From contig JAICIT010000020.1 in NCBI GenBank assembly GCA_025960445.1, positions 1-13,044 of the forward strand: a stretch of 13,044 nt of DNA, written 5' to 3'. The position numbers and the translations under genes are program-made. Source of the DNA: Bradyrhizobium sp. GTDB taxonomy: Bacteria; Pseudomonadota; Alphaproteobacteria; Rhizobiales; Xanthobacteraceae. The notes beneath the pieces were generated by a model, which was given only the letters and a program-made list of their open reading frames with translations, did no database searches and was not told the origin of the DNA. Position 1 is the stretch's first letter, and every line of letters starts with the position of its first letter. Shown piece by piece: positions 7,694 to 13,044 of the stretch.

Positions 7694-7918
7694 GGCCTGC
7701 GCTCAAGCCAGGATGGCACCAGATCGAGCCATCGAAAAATCCGCTGAAACGTATCGGGATGCAGGACGGCTGGCGCCGTGGTGCTGCAAAAATTCAGCGT
7801 GGTCGTTGAGCTTTCATTAACGCTTCGGAAGAGTCGTTCCTGCGACCTGCAGGCAAGGGCACTACGTTAACGAAAGTCTGCGCAAGTTCGGCCAAAACAC
7901 GGGGGGCTCGAACTGCGC
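7694..7918. other. Intergenic region of 225 bases with several small hairpins
   Basis: No gene seen. GATGGC (7712-7717) pairs with GCCATC (7728-7733) about 20 bases after the methyltransferase stop and may end its transcript, though A rather than T follows. ACGGC-TGGC-GCCGT (7766-7779) is flanked by GCAG/CTGC, giving a bulged longer stem. CCTGC (7839-7843) pairs with GCAGG (7849-7853). CGTTAACG at 7865-7872 is an 8-base palindrome. I could not identify a promoter for the downstream FAD protein with confidence, but the length of the gap makes one likely. Confidence 0.4.
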
Positions 7919-9433
7919 ATGTCCACTGATGCAGAAGTTTTCGTGATCGGAGCAGGGCCGGCCGGCCTTACCGCCGCTTACTGCCTGACGAAGGAGACCT
8001 CTGGGGTTATCGTCGTCGAGAAGGATCCGCAGTACGTCGGCGGGATCAGCCGCACCGTGCGGCGCGGCAATTTCCTCTTTGACATCGGCGGCCACCGGTT
8101 TTTTTCCAAATCAAAGGAAGTCGTCGATCTCTGGCACGAGATCCTGCCTGACGATTTCATCACGCGGCGGCGACTGTCGCGAATCTATTATGCGGGAAAG
8201 TACTATTCTTATCCGCTGAGCGCGTTTGAAGCGCTGCGCAACCTCGGCATCTTCACCAGCACGCTATGCGTATTATCGTACGCATTCGCCAAAATATTTC
8301 CGATTGCCTCGCCTCGCAGCTTCCATGACTGGGTGCGCAACCGGTTTGGTGAGCGCCTGTTCCAGATATTTTTCCGAACCTACACCGAGAAGGTGTGGGG
8401 CATGTCGTGCGATGAAATCTCCGCCGATTGGGCTGCGCAGCGTATCAAGGGCCTGGATCTTCGCGTTGCCGTCGTGAACGCGCTGAAGCGGTCATTCCGG
8501 AGAAAGCCAAAGGCCGACGCGGTCGGACGCGATACCGTAAAGACACTGATCGAGACGTTCCAGTATCCGCGCAAGGGTCCCGGCATGATGTGGGACGCCG
8601 CCGCCGCCAAGATCATTGAGCGCGGCGGACAAATACTGATGGGGCGCGAGCTGACCCAGCTCGCTTATGACGACATCAAGAGGCTCTGGCGCATCGAGGT
8701 CACGACCGCGGACGGACGCCGCGAACATTATACGGCGCGGCAGGTAGTGAGTTCCGCACCGGTGCGCGAACTTGTGCAAAAACTCTCGCCCAAACCGATC
8801 TCGCTTCTGCACGCACGCGCGCTGCGCTACCGAGATTTCCTCACCGTCGCGCTGATGGTCGACAAACCGGATGTGTTTGCCGATAACTGGATCTACATCC
8901 ACGATCCGTCGGTGCAGGTTGGCCGCGTACAGAATTTCTGCTCGTGGTCGCCTGAGATGGTGCCCCCAGGCATGACTTGTCTCGGTCTCGAATATTTCTG
9001 CTTCGAGGACGATGGCCTGTGGTCGATGTCCGATGAGGATCTCGTCGCGCTTGCCAAGCAGGAGATCGCCAAGGTCGGCCTGGTTTCTGCCTCCGATGTG
9101 GTCGACGGCTGCGTGGTGCGCCAGCCAAAGGCTTATCCGGTTTACGATGACGATTATCGCGAGCACATGGCGATGATCCGTCGCGACCTGGAGCAAACGT
9201 ATCCGACTCTGCATATGATCGGCCGGAATGGCATGCACAAATATAACAACCAGGATCACGCCATGATGACCGCCATGCTGACGGCGCGGAACATTCTGGC
9301 CGGCGAACGCCTCTACGACGTGTGGGAAGTCAACGAGGATGCGGAATATCACGAAGCGGGAGAGTCGAGTGCGCATGCGGCGCTTGCAAGCGAGCGGCTG
9401 GTGCCACGCAAGGTGAACACTCGCGCGGCGTAA
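7919..9433 (+). CDS. FAD-dependent oxidoreductase, UDP-galactopyranose mutase / protoporphyrinogen oxidase-like
   Basis: 504 residues. Seen: a Rossmann FAD-binding motif GAGPAGLTAA at residues 11-20 with the acidic end of the second strand in VVEKD, then FDIGGHRFFSK at 54-64 where the flavin is contacted, TYTEKVWGMSCDEISADW at 154-171, and a C-terminal KYNNQDHAMMTAMLTA block that closes the FAD site. This pattern is typical of the amine oxidase / UGM-like superfamily members found among sugar and polysaccharide genes. Such proteins catalyse flavin redox reactions or, in UGM, non-redox ring contraction of UDP-galactose; which applies here cannot be read from the sequence. No signal peptide, so cytoplasmic. 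The start ATG has a run of six G about 12 bases upstream. Its position after the methyltransferase suggests a nucleotide-sugar or glycan role. Confidence 0.82.
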   Translation: MSTDAEVFVIGAGPAGLTAAYCLTKETSGVIVVEKDPQYVGGISRTVRRGNFLFDIGGHRFFSKSKEVVDLWHEILPDDFITRRRLSRIYYAGKYYSYPLSAFEALRNLGIFTSTLCVLSYAFAKIFPIASPRSFHDWVRNRFGERLFQIFFRTYTEKVWGMSCDEISADWAAQRIKGLDLRVAVVNALKRSFRRKPKADAVGRDTVKTLIETFQYPRKGPGMMWDAAAAKIIERGGQILMGRELTQLAYDDIKRLWRIEVTTADGRREHYTARQVVSSAPVRELVQKLSPKPISLLHARALRYRDFLTVALMVDKPDVFADNWIYIHDPSVQVGRVQNFCSWSPEMVPPGMTCLGLEYFCFEDDGLWSMSDEDLVALAKQEIAKVGLVSASDVVDGCVVRQPKAYPVYDDDYREHMAMIRRDLEQTYPTLHMIGRNGMHKYNNQDHAMMTAMLTARNILAGERLYDVWEVNEDAEYHEAGESSAHAALASERLVPRKVNTRAA

Positions 9434-9445
9434 ACCAAGTGGTCC

Positions 9446-9470
9446 CGCGACAAGCATCGTCAGCCCGCAA
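9446..9470 (+). repeat. Direct repeat, copy 1 (decayed)
   Basis: Copy 1 of a 25-base direct repeat with two mismatches. Both copies share the exact 18-mer AGCATCGTCAGCCCGCAA (here 9453-9470) and five matching bases before it. Where copy 2 has the hydrolase ATG, this copy reads ACA. It starts 12 bases after the stop of the FAD protein gene. Confidence 0.75.
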
Positions 9471-9477
9471 TCCTTAA

Positions 9478-9499
9478 CCTGCGCCTTCTCACACGCAGG
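9478..9499 (+). terminator. Hairpin after the FAD protein gene, weak terminator candidate
   Basis: CCTGCG (9478-9483) pairs with CGCAGG (9494-9499) around a 10-base loop, followed five bases on by TTTT. It is 45 bases beyond the stop codon. The stem is short and the T-run is displaced, so an intrinsic terminator is only possible. Confidence 0.3.
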
Positions 9500-9621
9500 A
9501 CCACTTTTCGCCCGCCAAGAAGGGCAAGATCGACCAGTGCTATGGCATCAGCACGGTCTTTGCAGGTATTGTCCGCGCGTAGCAGGATGGCCCGGAGCCG
9601 CCATCTCCAATCGTGAAACGT

Positions 9622-9646
9622 CGCGATGAGCATCGTCAGCCCGCAA
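9622..9646 (+). repeat. Direct repeat, copy 2, covering the hydrolase start codon
   Basis: Copy 2 of the repeat at 9446-9470, offset by 176 bases. The exact 18-mer lies at 9629-9646 and encodes the first residues of the alpha/beta hydrolase; the ATG at 9626-9628 falls inside the repeat. Confidence 0.75.
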
Positions 9647-10306
9647 CTCCTGAAAGTGAACGTCGGCAGCACGCACAGCGTCTCGGCCCTGTTGTCGCGA
9701 CCATCGGGCGCGAATGCGTGTTTTGTTTTCGCCCATGGTGCTGGCGCCGGGATGACTCACCCATTCATGGAGCAAGTCTCGGACGGGCTTTATGAGCGCG
9801 GTATCGCGACTGTGCGCTACCAGTTTCCGTACATGGAAAGCGGCAGCAAGCGACCGGATGCCCCCGCGCTCGCTCAAGCTACGGTGCGCGCGACGGTTGC
9901 GGAAGCCGCGCGATGTTGCCCAGGGCTTGCGTTGATCGCTGGCGGCAAATCGTTCGGCGGCCGCATGACCTCGCAGGCGCAAGCCGCTGCTCCGCTCACC
10001 GGCGTCCGCGGACTTGCGTTTCTCGGCTTCCCCTTGCATCCGGCGGGCAAGCCCTCGGAGGCGCGGGCGAAGCACCTCGAACACGTTGATATTCCGATGT
10101 TGTTTATCCAGGGGACCCGTGACAAGCTGGCGGAGACAGAGCTGTTGGAACCGGTCGTGAAGCGCCTCGGCAAATTGGTTTTGCTGCATCGGGTGCTGGA
10201 GGCCGATCATTCCTTCCACGTGCTGGCGCGGTCCGGAAGAAATGACGGCGAGGTGATGCGCGAGATCGTCGATACGCTATCGGCCTGGATCGACACCAAT
10301 TCCTAA
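9626..10306 (+). CDS. Alpha/beta hydrolase, Tex30/KANL3-like
   Basis: 226 residues, cytoplasmic, no signal peptide. Seen: oxyanion-side motif FAHGAGAGM at residues 35-43, RYQFPYME at 64-71, the nucleophile elbow GGKSFGGRM at 106-114 with Ser109, the acid Asp166 in QGTRDKLA, and His195 in ADHSF. This is a complete Ser-Asp-His triad of the compact alpha/beta hydrolase group that includes Tex30 and the KANL3 hydrolase domain. The bacterial members have no assigned substrate; a small ester or thioester is plausible. The start has no strong ribosome binding site. The ATG lies inside a direct repeat, and an imperfect stem (GATGGC at 9586-9591 with GCCATC at 9600-9605) sits 20 bases upstream. The TRAP binding protein gene begins 25 bases after its stop, so they are probably co-transcribed. 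Confidence 0.85.
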   Translation: MSIVSPQLLKVNVGSTHSVSALLSRPSGANACFVFAHGAGAGMTHPFMEQVSDGLYERGIATVRYQFPYMESGSKRPDAPALAQATVRATVAEAARCCPGLALIAGGKSFGGRMTSQAQAAAPLTGVRGLAFLGFPLHPAGKPSEARAKHLEHVDIPMLFIQGTRDKLAETELLEPVVKRLGKLVLLHRVLEADHSFHVLARSGRNDGEVMREIVDTLSAWIDTNS

Positions 10307-10320
10307 GCAAAAAAGCCGAA

Positions 10321-10324
10321 AGGG
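10321..10324 (+). promoter_or_regulatory. Ribosome binding site of the TRAP binding protein gene
   Basis: AGGG within a GAAAGGGAAA context stands 7 bases before the ATG at 10332, an optimal spacing that fixes this start. It lies in the 25-base gap after the hydrolase gene. Confidence 0.7.
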
Positions 10325-10331
10325 AAACGCC

Positions 10332-11423
10332 ATGAAACGTCGCGAATTTCTGAAGACCGCGGGTGCCGGGCTCGCGGCGTCCACCACCGTTGCAGCGCCC
10401 GCCATCGCGCAGTCGATGCCTGAGCTGAAATGGCGTTGCACCACGAGCTGGCCGAAATCGCTCGACGTCCCCTTCAGCGCATCGGAGACGATCTCGAAGT
10501 ACGTCGCCGAGGCGACCGACAACAAATTCCAGATTCAGCCTTTTGCCGCGGGCGAAATCGTTCCGGGTCTGCAGGCGCTCGACGCAGTGAGCAACGGCAC
10601 CGTGGAGATGTGTCACACCGCCGCCTATTACTTCATCGGCAAAGATCCGACGTTCGCGCTCTATTGCTCTGTGCCGTTCGGATTGAATTCACGTCAGCAG
10701 AACGCGTGGTTCCAGGACCACGGCGGTCAGGACATGCTCAATGAATTCGGCAGGAAGAGCAAACTGTATGCGATTTCCGGCGGCAACACCGGCACGCAGA
10801 TGGGCGGCTGGTTTCGCAAGGAGATCAACAGCGTCGAAGACCTGAACGGCCTCAAGATGCGGATCGGCGGGTGGGCCGGCAAGACGCTTGCCAAGCTCGG
10901 CACGGTTCCGCAGCAGATCGCCGGTGGCGATATTTACCCGGCGCTGGAAAAGGGCACCATCGATGCCACCGAGTGGGTAGGCCCGTATGACGATGAGAAG
11001 CTCGGATTCTACAAGATCGCCAAGTACTATTACTATCCGGGTTGGTGGGAGGGTGGCACGGCGCTGCACTTCTTCATGAACTCAGACAAATGGGACGCGC
11101 TGCCGAAGGCTTATAAGTCGTTGCTCACGATCGCGTGCGGGTATGCCAACATGGATGTGCAGGCGCGATATGACGCGCGCAATCCGCAGGCGATCAAGCG
11201 CTTGGTGGCGAATGGGACTCTGCTGCGACCTTTCAGCCAAGCCATCATGGAAGCGTGTCTGAAGGCGTCGAACGAAGTCAACGCGGAGACCTCGGCGTCC
11301 AATCCCGACTTCAAGAAAATCCTCGAGTCACAAACTGAATTCCGCAACGACGGAAATCTGTGGTGGCAGGTCGCGGAATATTCCTACGAGACTTTCATGA
11401 TCCGCACGCGCTCGAAAGGCTGA
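10332..11423 (+). CDS. TRAP transporter solute-binding protein, DctP/TakP-like, Tat-exported
   Basis: 363 residues, the usual length for TakP-type proteins. The N-terminus MKRREFLKTAG carries a twin-arginine motif and a hydrophobic stretch, with a likely signal peptidase cut after APAIA (residue 26), so the protein is exported folded to the periplasm. Seen: the DctP family core, including GLKMRIGGWAGK at 173-184 with the conserved Arg177 that salt-bridges the carboxylate of the ligand in this family, QQIAGGDIYPALEKGTIDAT at 194-213 and EWVGPYDDEKLGF at 214-226, as in alpha-keto acid binders. A 2-oxoacid or other carboxylate ligand is inferred by likeness to TakP. The small and large TRAP membrane subunits (DctQ, DctM) are not in the window: downstream lies a P450 on the other strand. 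It probably shares a transcript with the upstream hydrolase. Confidence 0.9.
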   Translation: MKRREFLKTAGAGLAASTTVAAPAIAQSMPELKWRCTTSWPKSLDVPFSASETISKYVAEATDNKFQIQPFAAGEIVPGLQALDAVSNGTVEMCHTAAYYFIGKDPTFALYCSVPFGLNSRQQNAWFQDHGGQDMLNEFGRKSKLYAISGGNTGTQMGGWFRKEINSVEDLNGLKMRIGGWAGKTLAKLGTVPQQIAGGDIYPALEKGTIDATEWVGPYDDEKLGFYKIAKYYYYPGWWEGGTALHFFMNSDKWDALPKAYKSLLTIACGYANMDVQARYDARNPQAIKRLVANGTLLRPFSQAIMEACLKASNEVNAETSASNPDFKKILESQTEFRNDGNLWWQVAEYSYETFMIRTRSKG

Positions 11424-11432
11424 ACGATCGCA

Positions 11433-11450
11433 TTGTCGCGTTCGCGACAA
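11433..11450. terminator. 18-base inverted repeat between convergent genes
   Basis: TTGTCGCG-TT-CGCGACAA forms a perfect 8-base-pair inverted repeat with a 2-base centre (7 pairs with a GUUC loop in RNA). It lies 9 bases after the TRAP binding protein stop and 25 bases before the P450 stop. The position suits a bidirectional terminator, but no T-tract follows on either strand, so factor-assisted termination or a protein-binding site are alternatives. Confidence 0.45.
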
Positions 11451-11474
11451 ATCGAAGCTGGTTTGTCCGGGGCG

Positions 11475-12929
11475 CTATGAAGTCAGCATCTGGCGGGAGC
11501 CGGCGCCATCGCGAACCGGATGGTTCGTCCTCTTGGTGACGATCATCGGTAGCCCGTTCGCCGGCCGCAAGGTCACGCGCAACAGCGGCCAAACCTCGTG
11601 GCCGGGCCGTAGCTGAAAGCTGAAGTGCTTCACGATCATCGCGAGCACCAGCGTGGCTTCTTGCAGCGCGAAGGTAGACCCGATGCATTTGCGCGGGCCG
11701 GCTCCAAACGGAAGATAGGCGAACCGGTCGATGGCAGCGGCGCCGCTGCCGAGAAAGCGCTGCGGATCGAACACGTCGGGACGATCCCAGAGCAGGCGAT
11801 GTCGGTGCAGTACATAAGGCGAGATGACGATCAGCGATCCCGGTCTGACCGGCTCACCATTCAGTTCGTCGTCGCCGATCGCAACGCGGCTTATGGCAGC
11901 GATCGGCGGATAGAGGCGAATGGTCTCCTCGATCACCGCGCGCGTCTCGACCAGTCGGTCCGCAATCCCTTTTGAAGCCGGTCGGGCGAGTTCGCGATCC
12001 ACTTCGGCCTCGATCCGCGCGCGCCATTGTTGCGATTGGGACAGCAGGAACAGCGCCCAGCTCAGCGTGTTCGCGGTAGTCTCGTGGCCGGCGGCGATGA
12101 AGGTGAGGATGTTCGATCGCACTTCGGCTTCGGTGAGACCGTCTCGACCGTCGGTTTCCATCGCCTCCAGCAGGTGGGTCAAAAGGTCGTTCGGCGCGCG
12201 ATCCGGTCGCTCCGAAAGAAGCCGACGGCGGGCCGAAATCACGCGATCGACTTCCGCTTCGAAAAATTTGAGCGTCGAGCGTACCCGCAGCCGGGAAAGG
12301 CGCGGGATGAAGTCGGGAACGCCGAGCAGATCGAGCGGGCTGATTCTTCCGATTGTATTGAAATAGACCGCCATGGCGACGCGTATGTCTTCGGCGTCCG
12401 ATCCAAAGCCGTCCGAGAAGATGGTGCGTTCGACGACGTCGAGTGTGACCTTCGCCATCTCCGCCGCCACATCGATGGTGGAGCCGTCGCCGGTAGCGGA
12501 CCACCTGGCGATCAAAGTATCGGCTGCCGACATCATCGCCGGCATGAAGTCCATCACCGTCCGGTGTGCAAACATCGGCGCGAGAACGCGTCTTTGCGCG
12601 CGCCATTGTTCGCCCTCCGCGCTCAATAGCCCGTCGTTGAGTCCTGCCGAAAGCACCCGGCGTTGCAGGTGGTCCTTCCGATAGTTCGCGGCATTGTCCA
12701 ACAATACGTGACGGATGGCCCGCGGTTCGTGGACCAGCAGTACATGCCCGATCGGCAGGCCGCCGGAGACGATCGGCTGCTCGAAATGGGCGGCGGCCCA
12801 GCATTCCAGCGGGTTGCGCTTCAAGGTGCGAATAAGTGCGAGTGGCCGGAGTAGGTGCGCCTGCGGCTTGGGTGCCGGCGGACGGTATTCCGGTGGGAAC
12901 CGGCGGGCGTGTTCAGAAGCCTCACGCAT
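11475..12929 (-). CDS. Cytochrome P450
   Basis: 484 residues from the ATG at 12929. Seen: C-helix WRAQR with Trp109 and Arg113, I-helix AAGHETTA around 279-286 (the oxygen-activating Thr pair), ExxR in EETIR at 334-338, and the haem ligand loop FGAGPRKCIG with Cys415. All elements for an active monooxygenase are present. There is no N-terminal membrane anchor, so it is a soluble bacterial type, somewhat longer than the 400-residue class I enzymes and closer in size and motifs to CYP102-haem-domain/CYP4-like fatty acid or terpenoid oxidases; this placement is tentative. No ferredoxin or reductase gene is next to it, so electrons come from a partner elsewhere. The frame extends to a TTG at 12947 and an ATG at 12938; the chosen ATG has AGGA 8 bases upstream. 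It has its own promoter. Confidence 0.93.
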   Translation of the reverse strand: MREASEHARRFPPEYRPPAPKPQAHLLRPLALIRTLKRNPLECWAAAHFEQPIVSGGLPIGHVLLVHEPRAIRHVLLDNAANYRKDHLQRRVLSAGLNDGLLSAEGEQWRAQRRVLAPMFAHRTVMDFMPAMMSAADTLIARWSATGDGSTIDVAAEMAKVTLDVVERTIFSDGFGSDAEDIRVAMAVYFNTIGRISPLDLLGVPDFIPRLSRLRVRSTLKFFEAEVDRVISARRRLLSERPDRAPNDLLTHLLEAMETDGRDGLTEAEVRSNILTFIAAGHETTANTLSWALFLLSQSQQWRARIEAEVDRELARPASKGIADRLVETRAVIEETIRLYPPIAAISRVAIGDDELNGEPVRPGSLIVISPYVLHRHRLLWDRPDVFDPQRFLGSGAAAIDRFAYLPFGAGPRKCIGSTFALQEATLVLAMIVKHFSFQLRPGHEVWPLLRVTLRPANGLPMIVTKRTNHPVRDGAGSRQMLTS

Positions 12930-12937
12930 ACAATCCA

Positions 12938-12941
12938 TCCT
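12938..12941 (-). promoter_or_regulatory. Ribosome binding site selecting the P450 start
   Basis: AGGA on the minus strand, 8 bases before the ATG at 12929. It overlaps the alternative ATG at 12938, which itself has no usable Shine-Dalgarno sequence. Confidence 0.5.
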
Positions 12942-12975
12942 GACCAAGAGGAATAAAGAGCAACAAAAGCATGCA

Positions 12976-13004
12976 ATTACAAAGATTAAAATGTCCGTTC
13001 ACAA
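12976..13004 (-). promoter_or_regulatory. Putative sigma70-type promoter of the P450 gene
   Basis: On the minus strand TTGTGA (12999-13004) and TGTAAT (12976-12981) are separated by exactly 17 bases, matching the TTGACA/TATAAT consensus at 4 and 5 of 6 positions. It sits in a clearly AT-rich stretch (about 12950-12998) that stands out from the GC-rich surroundings. Transcription would start near 12969 and give a leader of about 40 bases before the P450 ATG. Confidence 0.5.
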
Positions 13005-13044
13005 CGCTTGTTCCATCCGCCCCTGGCCTCGGGGAACTCGTTTC

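Noticed and set aside
8492..9457. Long open frame of 321 codons on the minus strand
   Set aside because: It lies fully antisense to the FAD protein gene, whose motifs are unmistakable. The antisense product is rich in His, Arg and Asp and shows no recognisable domain, as expected for a mirror frame in GC-rich DNA.
9614..10345. 13-mer TGAAACGTCGCGA occurring just before the hydrolase ATG and again at the TRAP binding protein start
   Set aside because: About one shared 13-mer is expected by chance in a window of this size, so despite the suggestive positions it was not counted as a repeat.
11854..12804. Open frame of 316 codons on the minus strand, out of phase with the P450
   Set aside because: It is a shadow of the P450 gene in another frame; the product is Arg/Gly/Pro-rich without motifs, while the P450 frame holds every family hallmark.
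12991..13044. Possible start of a plus-strand gene at the right edge
   Set aside because: The ATG at 12991 has no ribosome binding site, only 18 codons are visible, and it overlaps the likely P450 promoter on the other strand.

Overview
The window is GC-rich throughout and has the gene style of an alphaproteobacterium. A member of the Bradyrhizobium / Rhodopseudomonas / Afipia group (Nitrobacteraceae) is most likely. This placement is inferred from protein families and codon use, not from a marker gene. It reads as an ordinary chromosomal segment with several short transcription units. No tRNA, rRNA, CRISPR array, insertion sequence, integrase or prophage hallmark was seen.

Left part (1-3412): the 3' end of a calcineurin-like metallophosphoesterase converges on a small membrane protein of the CDP-archaeol synthase (CarS-like, DUF46) family. 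A non-coding stretch of about 390 bases follows, then a small uncharacterised conserved protein. This converges on an ABC-F ATPase, a soluble, probably ribosome-associated protein rather than a transporter.

Middle part (3525-9433): this looks like a lipid-linked sugar or surface-glycan locus. Two multi-pass membrane proteins with GT-C glycosyltransferase features sit in one minus-strand operon with a gap of a few bases. One resembles ArnT/PMT-type enzymes; the other has STT3-like motifs. Diverging from them are a TylF/MycF-like SAM-dependent O-methyltransferase and, further on, a large FAD protein of the UDP-galactopyranose mutase / protoporphyrinogen oxidase-like superfamily. The divergent region contains two perfect palindromes. 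The joint role in glycan building is inferred from family and position.

Right part (9446-13044): a Tex30/KANL3-like alpha/beta hydrolase is followed 25 bases later by a Tat-exported TRAP-transporter substrate-binding protein of the TakP/DctP type. No TRAP membrane subunits are in view. The pair converges on a cytochrome P450 with all hallmark motifs, and an 18-base near-palindrome separates them. The P450 has a recognisable sigma70-type promoter in an AT-rich stretch at the right edge. A 25-base imperfect direct repeat brackets the gap before the hydrolase, and one copy covers the hydrolase start codon.

No clearly new multi-gene defence or mobile system was found. The items most worth a second look are the glycan locus with its STT3-like protein, the bacterial CarS-like enzyme, the small uncharacterised protein at 1392-1700, the orphan TRAP binding protein, and the duplicated start region at 9446-9646.
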